DNA of 64,000 nt, taken from Streptomyces violaceoruber (GTDB lineage Bacteria > Actinomycetota > Actinomycetes > Streptomycetales > Streptomycetaceae). Positions 24,341 to 31,839 of this stretch are shown in pieces; within the stretch, counting starts at the first letter, position 1, and each line of letters begins with the position of its first letter. The stretch spans positions 6,634,001 through 6,698,000 of the forward strand of contig NZ_CP137734.1 of assembly GCF_033406955.1 (NCBI RefSeq). The letters run 5' to 3'. The translations under genes were made by a program, and so were the position numbers. The notes beneath the pieces are model-generated. The model did no database searches. It saw only the letters and a list, made by a program, of their open reading frames with translations, and was not told the DNA's origin.

Positions 24341-25156
24341 TCAGCGGCCCCCGTGCGCGTACCGGCGTACCGCGAGCGGGACGAAGACCGCCAGCAGTAC
24401 CGCGCACCACGCCAGCGACCCGGCGACGGGATGCGTCACCGGCCAGGCGGCCCCGTCCGGCACGGGCGCGTTGCCGAAGAGGTCCCGCAGCGCCGTGGTG
24501 ACCGCGCTGATGGGGTTCCATTCCGCGAGCGTGCGCAGCCAGCCCGGCAGCCCGTCGGTCGGGATGTACGCGTTGGACAGCAGCGGAAGGATGAAGGTCG
24601 CGCCGCCCAGCTGGCCGGCGGCCTCCTCGTTGCGGGTGAGCAGCCCCAGGAAGATCCCGATCCACGTCGTCGCGAACCGGAACAGCAGCAACAGCCCGAG
24701 CGCGCCCACCGCGCGGAGCGCGCCGCCCTCCACCCGCCAGCCCACCGCGAGCCCGACGAGCAGCAGCGGCACCGTCCCGGCAGCCGTGACGAGCACGTCG
24801 GCGACCGACTGCCCGAGCGGCACGGCGGCCCGGCTCACCGGCAGCGTCCGCAGGCGGTCCGTCACGCCCCGGTGGGTGTCCTGGGCCGCCTGGAACATGC
24901 CCGTCATGATGCCGTTCGCGGCGGTGGCGACCAGCAACCCCGGCACCAGGAAGGCCCGGTACTCCTCGCCCGGCATCGCCAGCGCGCTGCCGAACACGTA
25001 GCCGAAGAACAGCAGCATCGTGATCGGCATGGTCTGGGTGAGGATGAGCAGACCCGGGTTGTTGCGGGCCCGCCGCAACTGGCGGCCCAGCAGGGCCGCC
25101 CCGTCGTACGCCAGACCGTACGCCGAGCCGTGCGGACCCGTCGTCACCGTGCTCAT
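24341..25156 (-). CDS. ABC-2 type permease of a drug-resistance-like exporter (DrrB-like)
   Basis: The protein has 271 residues and six predicted transmembrane helices. It has DrrB/ABC2_membrane family features such as the RNNPGLLILTQTMPITMLLFFGYVFG start and the AAQDTHRGVTDRLRTLPVSR loop between helices 2 and 3, which contacts the ATPase. The start overlaps the ATPase stop by 4 bp. With the ATPase it should form an exporter for a hydrophobic compound, controlled by the divergent TetR. The 224 bp downstream (24117-24340) contain no evident gene. Confidence 0.9.
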   Translation of the reverse strand: MSTVTTGPHGSAYGLAYDGAALLGRQLRRARNNPGLLILTQTMPITMLLFFGYVFGSALAMPGEEYRAFLVPGLLVATAANGIMTGMFQAAQDTHRGVTDRLRTLPVSRAAVPLGQSVADVLVTAAGTVPLLLVGLAVGWRVEGGALRAVGALGLLLLFRFATTWIGIFLGLLTRNEEAAGQLGGATFILPLLSNAYIPTDGLPGWLRTLAEWNPISAVTTALRDLFGNAPVPDGAAWPVTHPVAGSLAWCAVLLAVFVPLAVRRYAHGGR

Positions 25157-26142
25157 GCCACCAGCTCCTTGCCGTCGTCGCTGCCGTTGCGGTCGTTGCG
25201 GTCGTCGCTGCCGGTGCCGCCGGTCAGGCGGAGGAAGACGTCGTCGAGGGTCGGCGGCCGCAGGCTCGCGTCCGCCAGCGGCACGCCCGCCGCGTCGAGT
25301 TCGCGCACCAGGCGGGGCAGGGTCAGGGTCGGATCGGTGCTGACGACGCCGACCGTGCGCCGCTCGTGGTCCAGGACCGGTTCGGCGCCGGTCAGCCGGT
25401 CCAGGACCCCCGCCGCCCGCACCAGCGCGTCCGCGTCCGCGACGACGGCCTGCGCGTAGGTCCCCACCAGCGCCTTGAGTTCGGCCGGCGACCCGGTGTG
25501 CGCGACCCGGCCCCGGTCCACCAGGGCGATGTCGTCGGCCAGGCGGTCGGCCTCCTCCAGGTACTGCGTGGTGAGCAGCACGGTGGTGCCGTCCGCCCTC
25601 AGGGCGCGCACGGTCTCCCAGACGCGGTTCCGGCCGGCCGGGTCGAGCCCGGTCGTCGGCTCGTCCAGGAACAGCACCTCGGGGCGGCGCACCAGGCTCG
25701 CGGCCAGGTCGAGACGGCGCCGCAGGCCGCCGGACAGGGTGACGGCGGGCCGGTCGGCGGCCTCGGCCAGGCCGAACCGGTCCAGCAGCTCGTCGGCCCG
25801 CGCCGCCGCGTCCCGCACCCGGTGCAGCCGGGCGAACAGCCGCAGGTTCTGCCGGCCGGTGAGGTCTCCGTCCACCGAGGCGTACTGCCCGGTCACCCCG
25901 ATCAGACGACGCACCGCGGCAGCCTCCCGTACCAGGTCGTGCCCGGCGACCCGCGCCGAGCCCGCGTCCGGCCGCAGCAGCGTGGTCAGCAGCCGGACCG
26001 CCGTGGTCTTGCCCGCCCCGTTCGGCCCGAGCAGCCCGCAGACGGTGCCCTCGGGCACCGCGAGATCCAGCCCGCGCAGCGCGCGCACGGTGCCGAAGCG
26101 CTTCTCCAGACCCTCACTAAGTACAGCGTACGTAGTAGTCAT
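25153..26142 (-). CDS. ABC exporter ATP-binding protein (DrrA-like)
   Basis: The protein has 329 residues with Walker A LLGPNGAGKTTAVRLL, signature LSGGLRRRLDLAASL, Walker B VLFLDEPTTGLDP and H-loop LLTTQYLEEAD, plus the DrrA-type C-terminal extension (about 230-315). The ATG at 26142 is preferred: TATGGT ends 6 nt upstream, suggesting a leaderless mRNA, whereas a GTG at 26160 would overlap that promoter element. One putative TetR operator lies in the promoter and a second lies inside codons 3-8, so repression could block both initiation and elongation. Confidence 0.92.
   Translation of the reverse strand: MTTTYAVLSEGLEKRFGTVRALRGLDLAVPEGTVCGLLGPNGAGKTTAVRLLTTLLRPDAGSARVAGHDLVREAAAVRRLIGVTGQYASVDGDLTGRQNLRLFARLHRVRDAAARADELLDRFGLAEAADRPAVTLSGGLRRRLDLAASLVRRPEVLFLDEPTTGLDPAGRNRVWETVRALRADGTTVLLTTQYLEEADRLADDIALVDRGRVAHTGSPAELKALVGTYAQAVVADADALVRAAGVLDRLTGAEPVLDHERRTVGVVSTDPTLTLPRLVRELDAAGVPLADASLRPPTLDDVFLRLTGGTGSDDRNDRNGSDDGKELVA
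26118..26134. promoter_or_regulatory. TetR operator 2 (inside ABC ATPase codons 3-8)
   Basis: TAAGTAC-AGC-GTACGTA has 7-bp arms with a single mismatch, and the same 7-3-7 architecture and sequence as operator 1. It lies within the 5' end of the ATPase coding region. Confidence 0.65.
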
Positions 26143-26160
26143 GTGCCGACCATAGCGCAC

Positions 26161-26177
26161 TACGTACGGTGTACGTA
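26161..26177. promoter_or_regulatory. TetR operator 1 (ABC exporter/TetR intergenic)
   Basis: TACGTAC-GGT-GTACGTA is a perfect 7-3-7 palindrome in the promoter of the ABC operon and just upstream of a TAGGAT hexamer (26180-26185) serving the divergent TetR gene. It is well placed for reciprocal control. Confidence 0.8.
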
Positions 26178-26205
26178 ACTAGGATGGTGGCCGAGGTGAT
26201 GCACG

Positions 26206-26910
26206 ATGGCGGGCCGAGCGGCCGTACCCGAAGTGATCTGGTCGCGCCCCGAGCGCACCGGCCGGGGGCCGAGACCGGCGTACACCCGCGCCGACATCGC
26301 CGCCGCCGCGGTGCGGATCGCGGACGCCGACGGACTGGACGCGGTCTCGATGCGCCGCGTCGCGGGCGAGCTGGGCTGCGGCACGATGTCGCTCTACAAC
26401 TACGTCCCCCGCAAGGAGGACCTGTACGAGCTGATGATGGACGCGGTCAGCGGCGAGCACGAGCTGTGGGAGCCGAGCGGCGACTGGCGCGCGGACATGA
26501 TCCGGGTCGCCCACCAGACCCGCGCCCTGATGCACCGCCACACCTGGCTGCCCCGCCTGATGTCCCCCGTCTACGGCTTCAGCCCCAACGCCCTGCGCTA
26601 CCTGGAGCACTGCCTGGCCTGCCTCGACCCCTTCGAGGCGCCCTACGGCACCAAGATGGAGCTGGTCGCGATGGTGAACGGCGTGGTGACGACCTACGTC
26701 GCCAACGAGATCGCCACCGTCGAGCGCACCCGCTCGCTGCCCTGGTCCGAGGAGCAGGAGAACGCGGCGCGCATCGCCTACCTCGGCCGGCAGGTCGCGA
26801 GCGGCGCCTACCCGCGGCTGGCGGCGTCCTTCGCCGAGGACGCGGGGCCGATCGACCTGGAGGGGGTCTTCGAGCGGGCGCTGGCCCGGGTGCTGGACGG
26901 GTTCGCCTGA
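26206..26910 (+). CDS. TetR-family regulator of the divergent ABC exporter
   Basis: The protein has 234 residues. The HTH lies at about 25-75, with the recognition segment RRVAGELGCGTMSLYNYVPRKEDLYELM, and a TetR_C (tetracycline-repressor-like) ligand domain follows with a hydrophobic helical core. The N-terminus has about 20 extra residues, as in many Streptomyces TetR proteins of this class. The ATG at 26206 follows a GAGG. The two palindromes in the intergenic region point to repression of the DrrAB-like exporter and of itself, relieved by an exported compound. The ligand is unknown. Confidence 0.92.
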   Translation: MAGRAAVPEVIWSRPERTGRGPRPAYTRADIAAAAVRIADADGLDAVSMRRVAGELGCGTMSLYNYVPRKEDLYELMMDAVSGEHELWEPSGDWRADMIRVAHQTRALMHRHTWLPRLMSPVYGFSPNALRYLEHCLACLDPFEAPYGTKMELVAMVNGVVTTYVANEIATVERTRSLPWSEEQENAARIAYLGRQVASGAYPRLAASFAEDAGPIDLEGVFERALARVLDGFA

Positions 26911-26935
26911 GCAGGGGAGCCGATCCGGCCGGGGG

Positions 26936-28087
26936 TCACAGCAGCGCCAGCTGCCCCTCCGGCCCCTCCTCCCGGTCGTCCAGGACGGAGGCCGGCCGGC
27001 GGGCCGCCCCGGGCACCGGCAGTACGCCCGCCTCGCGCAGCTCGGTCGCGGTGATCTCGTCCGTGACCGTCAACTCGCGGCACTCCTCGCGCACTTCGGC
27101 GAGCAGGGCGAGGACCGTGATCAGCTCCAGCAGCTCGGACGTCCAGCTCTGCGGCCAGCCGGCCGGGCGGATCGCCGTCAGCGTGCCGGGCTCGCCCTCG
27201 GCCGCCCGGGCCGCGAACCACTGCTCCAGCACCCGCACCCCGCCCACCTCGAAGTCCCAGGCCCCGGGCGGCACGGGGGAGATGCGGCCCTCGTCCAGGA
27301 ACAGGGCCTCCTCCTCCCGGTCGTAGCGCAGGACGAGCGGACGCGGGGGCAGCGGGGCGCGGACGTACGGGCGGCGGCCGCCGGGCAGCTTGGGGCGTTC
27401 GCCGTCGCGGCGCATCAGCCACAGGGCGCGCCGGCCCAGTTCCACCCCGTGCTCCCACAGTGCGGGGTCCGCGGTGAGCGGAACCAGCGAGCCGGGCCGC
27501 ACGGCCGCCGCCGACCAGGCGAGCACGTCCAACGGGGCGGGGCGCCGGCCGAGCCGGGCGGCCAGATGGTCCGGCAGGCCCGGGGCGAGGTTGGGCTCCG
27601 CGCCGCCGGGACGGCGGTACAGCGGACGGATCCGGGCGGGCCCGAACAGCGGCAGCAGCGAGGTCGCCAGGAGCTGCGGCCCACCGGCGGCCTCGGGCGC
27701 CTCCACCACGAAGACCTGCCGCGCGTCGGCCACCCGCCACAGCTCCGGACGGGCCGCGTCGATCAGCCGGTGGTCGGGGATCAGCCACTGCTCGTCGAAC
27801 GGCGCCCGCAGCACCCGGACCGGCTCCGGACAGGGCCCCGCGGCGCGCACCAGCCGCTCGGTGCCCCCGGCGCCGCCCGGCAGCCGCCCGACCGCCGAGT
27901 ACGGCGTGCGCGAGCGGGTCGGCTCGAACAGGGCCGCGCGGTCGGGTCCCTCGGCCTTCAGCAAGGCGTCCCAGCGGGCCTTCAGGGACGCCGCGTCGGG
28001 TGCCGTCGGCCACCCCCGGCCGAGCCGCGGCGGTGCGACGGACCACGGCATGAGGTCCGCCAGCGGCGGGGCGTCGTCGTGCGTCAC
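26936..28087 (-). CDS. Orphan protein related to the C-terminal specificity domain of type ISP restriction-modification enzymes
   Basis: The protein has about 383 residues. The segments PLFGPARIRPLYRRPGG, GLPDHLAARLG, WDFEVGGVRVLEQWFAAR and the helical end ELLELITVLALLAEVREE resemble the C-terminal target-recognition region of LlaBIII-like single-chain (type ISP) enzymes, which is a family judgement from memory. No helicase, nuclease or methyltransferase module (no NPPY motif) is present in the protein or next to it, so it cannot be a complete restriction enzyme. The GTG at 28087 is chosen because TACGAT ends 7 nt upstream (leaderless). ATGs at 28096 and 28111 are alternatives. The gene stands alone and converges with the TetR gene. 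Confidence 0.7.
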   Translation of the reverse strand: MTHDDAPPLADLMPWSVAPPRLGRGWPTAPDAASLKARWDALLKAEGPDRAALFEPTRSRTPYSAVGRLPGGAGGTERLVRAAGPCPEPVRVLRAPFDEQWLIPDHRLIDAARPELWRVADARQVFVVEAPEAAGGPQLLATSLLPLFGPARIRPLYRRPGGAEPNLAPGLPDHLAARLGRRPAPLDVLAWSAAAVRPGSLVPLTADPALWEHGVELGRRALWLMRRDGERPKLPGGRRPYVRAPLPPRPLVLRYDREEEALFLDEGRISPVPPGAWDFEVGGVRVLEQWFAARAAEGEPGTLTAIRPAGWPQSWTSELLELITVLALLAEVREECRELTVTDEITATELREAGVLPVPGAARRPASVLDDREEGPEGQLALL

Positions 28088-28118
28088 GCCGGGCATCGTA
28101 CGACGGGGCACCGCCGGC

Positions 28119-28868
28119 TCACGTGGCGTCCAGGGTGACCGTGAAGGAGAAGCGGTCGCCCCGGTAGTGGATGACCGCCACGTCGAGGACCCGGCCCTCC
28201 AGGTCGTAGGTGATGCCCGTGTAGTGCAGGATCGGGCTGAGCAGCGGGACTTCGAGCAGCCGTGCCGTCTCCGGGTCCGCGAGCCGGGCCTCGACGGTGT
28301 CGGTGATCCGGCTGATGTCCATGCCCACCACGTCCCGCAGCACCTTCGTCATCGGCCACCGGGCGAGGTCGTCCAGGTCGATGCGCCCGGCCAGTTCGGG
28401 ACGGACGTAGTTGCGGGCGTGGTTGGTCGGCTCGCCCGTCTTCTCGTCGCAGCGCAGCCGGTGGTACAGCGCCACCTCCGGCACCTGGGGGAAGTACTCG
28501 GCGAGTTCGGACGGCACCGGCGCGGTGCCGTGGTCCAGCAGCTCGGCCTTCATCCCGGACTGCTGCGCCACGATCGCGTCCACCGAGCCGAGCAGCCGCA
28601 CCGGGGCGCCCCGCCGGGCGTGCGGCTCGATGAACGTGCCCCGCCGGCGGTGGCGGGTGATCAGCCCCTCGTCCTCCAGCTCCTTCAGCGCCTGCCGCAT
28701 GGTCAGCACGCTCACCCCGTAGTGCCCGGCCAGCTGCTCCTCGGTGGGCAGGCGCAGCGGGTCCCGGGGCGAGCGGCCGAGTATCGAGGCGCGCAGCGAC
28801 TGCGACACCTGGTACCAGAGCGGCAGCTTGCGGTTCAGGACGATGGAGTCCGGGGCGAAGGAGGTCAC
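28119..28868 (-). CDS. GntR/HutC-family regulator (UTRA domain), likely regulator of hmgA
   Basis: The protein has 249 residues. The N-terminal GntR winged helix (about 15-80) includes RLPTEEQLAGHYGVSVLTMRQALKELEDEG, and the C-terminal UTRA ligand domain (about 100-245) ends HYRGDRFSFTVTLD. The GTG at 28868 opens the protein with TSFAPDSIVLNRKLP. It lies 26 bp after hmgA on the same strand, so it is probably co-transcribed as a feedback regulator. TTCCTACCGG just upstream resembles one arm of the inverted repeat in front of hmgA. A tyrosine/homogentisate pathway intermediate is a natural candidate ligand, by inference. Confidence 0.87.
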   Translation of the reverse strand: MTSFAPDSIVLNRKLPLWYQVSQSLRASILGRSPRDPLRLPTEEQLAGHYGVSVLTMRQALKELEDEGLITRHRRRGTFIEPHARRGAPVRLLGSVDAIVAQQSGMKAELLDHGTAPVPSELAEYFPQVPEVALYHRLRCDEKTGEPTNHARNYVRPELAGRIDLDDLARWPMTKVLRDVVGMDISRITDTVEARLADPETARLLEVPLLSPILHYTGITYDLEGRVLDVAVIHYRGDRFSFTVTLDAT

Positions 28869-28894
28869 GGGCCATCCGTACCGGTAGGAAAACC

Positions 28895-30220
28895 TCAGTG
28901 CAAGGGGCGGAAGTGCCGCTCCAGGCCCTGCCAGACGTCGTCGTAGCCCGGTTGCAGGTGCTCGGCGCGGGCCGCCTGGGGAGTGAGGGTCACCGGCCAC
29001 CGCGTCTCGAACATGAACGCCAGTCCGTCGTCGATCCGCTGCGGCTTCAGCTCGGCGGCGCTCGCCCGGTCGAAGGTCTCCCGGTCCGGGCCGTGCGCCG
29101 ACATCATGTTGTGCAGCGAACCGCCGCCCGGCACGAAGCCTTCCGCCTTCGCGTCGTAGGCGCCCTCGATCAGGCCCATGTACTCGCTCATCACGTTCCG
29201 GTGGAAGTACGGCGGCCGGAAGGTGTCCTCGCCCACCAGCCAGCGCGGCGCGAACACCACGAAGTCCACACCCGCCAGTCCCGGCGTGTCCGACGGGGAG
29301 GTGAGCACCGTGAAGATCGACGGGTCCGGGTGGTCGTACGAGATGGAGCCGATGACGTTGAAGCGGCGCAGGTCGTAGACGTAGGGCACGTGGTTGCCGT
29401 GCCAGGCGACGACGTCCAGCGGGGAGTGGTCGTACTCGGCCGTCCAGAGGTTGCCGCAGAACTTGTTGACCACCTCCACCGGGCCCGGCGTGCTCTCGTC
29501 GTCCTCGTACGCGGCGACCGGCGCGCGGAAGTCCCGGGCGTTGGCCAGGCCGTTGGCGCCGATCGGGCCCAGGTCGGGGAGCTGGAACGGCGCGCCGTAG
29601 TTCTCGCAGACGTAGCCGCGGGCGTCCTCGTCCAGCAGCTGGACGCGGAAGCGGACCCCGCGCGGGATCAGCGCCACGTGTCCCGGCTCGGCGTGCAGCA
29701 GCCCGAACTCGGTGCGCAGCAGCAGGCCGCCGCGCTCCGGGACGATCAGCAGCTCGCCGTCCGCGTCGCTGAAGACGCGGTCCATGGACGCGGTGGCGTG
29801 GTACAGGTGCACGGCCATGCCGGTGCGCTGCGTCGCGTCGCCGTTGCCGCCGAGCGTCCACAGCCCCTCGACGAAGTCCGTGGCGGGCCCGGGCACCGGC
29901 AGCGGGTTCCAGCGCAGCCGGTTCGGGTCCGGCACGGCCTGGTTGAAGGGCGCGGTGCGGATCGTGCCGTTGCCCGAACGGGTGAACGCGGGGTGTGCGG
30001 CCGACGGGCGGATCCGGTACAGCCACGACCGCCGGTTGTGCGCCCTCGGCTCCGTGAACGCCGTGCCGCTCAGCTGCTCCGCGTACAGGCCCAACGGCGC
30101 CCGCTGCGGCGAGTTCCGGCCCTCGGGCAGCGCGCCCGCCACGGCCTCCGAGGCGTGCTCGTTGCCGAAACCGGACAGATAGGCCAGCCCCTCCGCGGTC
30201 TTCCGCGCGTCCCCGCTCAT
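28895..30220 (-). CDS. hmgA: Homogentisate 1,2-dioxygenase
   Basis: The protein has 441 residues, the usual family length. It opens the aromatic ring of homogentisate to maleylacetoacetate using Fe(II) and O2, in tyrosine and phenylalanine degradation. Family hallmarks include YLSGFGNEHASEA near the N-terminus, GFGLLHAEPGHVALIPRG, and the iron-site region PPYFHRNVMSEYMGLIEG with SLHNMMSAHGPD providing the His and Glu ligands. The ATG at 30220 follows GAGGGAG. A GntR regulator gene follows in the same operon, and an inverted repeat lies 32 bp upstream of the start. The remaining pathway genes (maleylacetoacetate isomerase, fumarylacetoacetase) are not in the window. Confidence 0.97.
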   Translation of the reverse strand: MSGDARKTAEGLAYLSGFGNEHASEAVAGALPEGRNSPQRAPLGLYAEQLSGTAFTEPRAHNRRSWLYRIRPSAAHPAFTRSGNGTIRTAPFNQAVPDPNRLRWNPLPVPGPATDFVEGLWTLGGNGDATQRTGMAVHLYHATASMDRVFSDADGELLIVPERGGLLLRTEFGLLHAEPGHVALIPRGVRFRVQLLDEDARGYVCENYGAPFQLPDLGPIGANGLANARDFRAPVAAYEDDESTPGPVEVVNKFCGNLWTAEYDHSPLDVVAWHGNHVPYVYDLRRFNVIGSISYDHPDPSIFTVLTSPSDTPGLAGVDFVVFAPRWLVGEDTFRPPYFHRNVMSEYMGLIEGAYDAKAEGFVPGGGSLHNMMSAHGPDRETFDRASAAELKPQRIDDGLAFMFETRWPVTLTPQAARAEHLQPGYDDVWQGLERHFRPLH

Positions 30221-30251
30221 TGATCGCTCCCTCGCAACCGATTCCCACCCG

Positions 30252-30275
30252 ATTCCTATGGCACACCGTAGGATT
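30252..30275. promoter_or_regulatory. Candidate GntR operator upstream of hmgA
   Basis: ATTCCTATGG-CACA-CCGTAGGATT is an inverted repeat with 8 of 10 matching arm positions, centred 43 bp before the hmgA start. A similar half (TTCCTACCGG on the minus strand, 28881-28890) precedes the gntR gene. This suggests one regulator for both, most likely the GntR protein itself. Confidence 0.5.
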
Positions 30276-30430
30276 GCGGTTTCCCGCGCGCAAGAGGGCA
30301 CAAGAGGACTTCCCCGCTCCGCTCCCGCCTTCCCGCTCCGTCCCGGCATCCGTCGTGAGGATGACGAGGATGACCGGAACCAGACCCCCGGGGGATCCGG
30401 ACTGTCGGACCCGTGTTCTAGTCTCGCGTC

Positions 30431-31000
30431 ATGTCGTGGACGCGAGGAGTGCTCGCCGTGCTCGCGGTCTGTGTCCTGCTGTTGACGGGATCGGCGGGCT
30501 GCGGCTCCGGGGGCGGGGAAGAGCCGGAGGCCGGTGATTCGGCCACGCCGGTGGGCAAGCTGGTCGAGGACACCGACGAAGAGGGCCGGCGCTACCGCGA
30601 GGTGGACGCCGAGCTGGCCCCCGAGGTCGGCGTCGAGGTGCAGCCCGAGGCCGACGACAGCTGGGACGTGCGCCTGACCGTCCGCGACTTCAGGTTCTCG
30701 CCGGAGGGCACGCAGGCGAAGGCGGTGGCCGGCCGCGGCGTCGCCCGCCTCTTCCTCGACGGCGACCTCCTCACCCTCCTGCGCGGCCCCCGGTACCGCC
30801 TGCCGGCCGGCCTGGTCCCGCGCGGCACGCACCAGCTCACGGTCCGCCTGTACGCGGACGACGACACCGTCTGGGCCGTCGACGGCGAGCCCGTCGAGAG
30901 CACCGCGGACATCACGGCGTCGGACGCGGAGCCGACCGGGGCGACGCAGCCGGAGACGGTCGAGGGCCGCACGGTCACCGAACCGGCGGCGGACCGGTGA
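30431..31000 (+). CDS. Putative lipoprotein
   Basis: The protein has 189 residues. A 20-residue hydrophobic signal is followed by GSAGC, a plausible but non-ideal lipobox that would place a lipidated cysteine at about residue 24. Next come a Gly/Glu-rich tether, a compact beta-rich domain (about 40-145) with SWDVRLTVRDFRFSPE and HQLTVRLYADDDTVWAVDG, and an acidic Thr-rich tail. I cannot assign a function; the fold may resemble cupredoxin-like or immunoglobulin-like lipoproteins. TAGTCT (30419-30424) ends 6 nt before the ATG and there is no Shine-Dalgarno, so a leaderless transcript is likely. It is divergent from hmgA. Confidence 0.8.
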   Translation: MSWTRGVLAVLAVCVLLLTGSAGCGSGGGEEPEAGDSATPVGKLVEDTDEEGRRYREVDAELAPEVGVEVQPEADDSWDVRLTVRDFRFSPEGTQAKAVAGRGVARLFLDGDLLTLLRGPRYRLPAGLVPRGTHQLTVRLYADDDTVWAVDGEPVESTADITASDAEPTGATQPETVEGRTVTEPAADR

Positions 31001-31097
31001 GCGCGCCCGCCACCCTCCTCCGGCGCCTCGGAGGTCCGGCGGGCGCCCCCGGCCGTACCGGAGACCACGGTTCACCCGGCCGGGTGGGCAGGGCATC

Positions 31098-31715
31098 ATG
31101 AGGACCGTGTCCCACCCGACCCCGCTCCGCCGTGCCCCCGTGCAGCGACGCAGCGCCGAACGGCTGACCCGGATCCTCGACGCCTGCGCCGACCTCCTCG
31201 ACGAGGTCGGTTACGACGCCCTCAGCACCCGGGCCGTGGCGCTGCGCGCGGACGTGCCCATCGGGTCGGTGTACCGCTTCTTCGGCAACAAGCGCCAGAT
31301 GGCCGACGCCCTGGCCCAGCGCAACCTGGAGCGCTACGCGGAGCGCGTGACCGAACGGCTGACGGAGGCGGGCGACGACGGCTGGCGCGGTGCGCTGGAC
31401 ACCGTGCTCGACGAGTACCTGGCGATGAAGCGGACCGCGCCCGGCTTCTCCCTGATCGACTTCGGCAACCAGATCCCGGTCGGCGACCGTCACGCCGTCC
31501 CCAACCACCGCGTCGCCGAGCGGCTCACCGAACTGCTCTCCGGCTACCTGGGCCGCCGCCCCGACGACGACCTGCGCCGCGTCTTCCTCGTGGCCGTGGA
31601 GACCGCCGACACCCTCGTGCAGCTCGCCTTCCGGGTCGCGCCGGACGGGGACGAGAAGATCATCGAGGAGGCCCGGGAGCTGCTGCGGGCGTACCTGGGG
31701 CGCGTGCTCGACTGA
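31098..31715 (+). CDS. TetR-family transcriptional regulator
   Basis: The protein has 205 residues. The HTH (about 20-70) includes LSTRAVALRADVPIGSVYRFFGNKRQMADAL, and a C-terminal ligand domain contains FSLIDFGNQIPVGDRHAVPNHRV. The ATG at 31098 is used; a GTG four codons later is an alternative. Gene order suggests this may be the orthologue of SCO1712, a TetR gene reported as a pleiotropic down-regulator of antibiotic production in S. coelicolor. That is a synteny-based recollection and not proven. A 20-bp palindrome lies 62 bp downstream of its stop, in front of the molybdopterin oxidoreductase gene. Confidence 0.88.
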   Translation: MRTVSHPTPLRRAPVQRRSAERLTRILDACADLLDEVGYDALSTRAVALRADVPIGSVYRFFGNKRQMADALAQRNLERYAERVTERLTEAGDDGWRGALDTVLDEYLAMKRTAPGFSLIDFGNQIPVGDRHAVPNHRVAERLTELLSGYLGRRPDDDLRRVFLVAVETADTLVQLAFRVAPDGDEKIIEEARELLRAYLGRVLD

Positions 31716-31776
31716 CCCGGCGCGACCGCACCGCCGCCCGGACACCCCTGTCGCAGCCCGTCCACCCCCTCCCCAA

Positions 31777-31796
31777 CATGCCTACCGGTCGGTATG
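31777..31796. promoter_or_regulatory. 20-bp palindrome in front of the molybdopterin oxidoreductase gene
   Basis: CATGCCTACCGGTCGGTATG pairs at 8 of 10 positions around its centre and matches the elements at 53996-54015 and 57894-57911. It lies 44 bp before the oxidoreductase start, where it would overlap a promoter. Confidence 0.6.
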
Positions 31797-31839
31797 CTCG
31801 CCGGGCACAGCGCGCCACCGCCGCCTTCCGGGAGGACCC

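Noticed and set aside
26936..28087. Functional restriction-modification enzyme
   Set aside because: No methyltransferase NPPY, helicase or nuclease motif occurs in the protein or its neighbours. Only the C-terminal recognition-like part is present.
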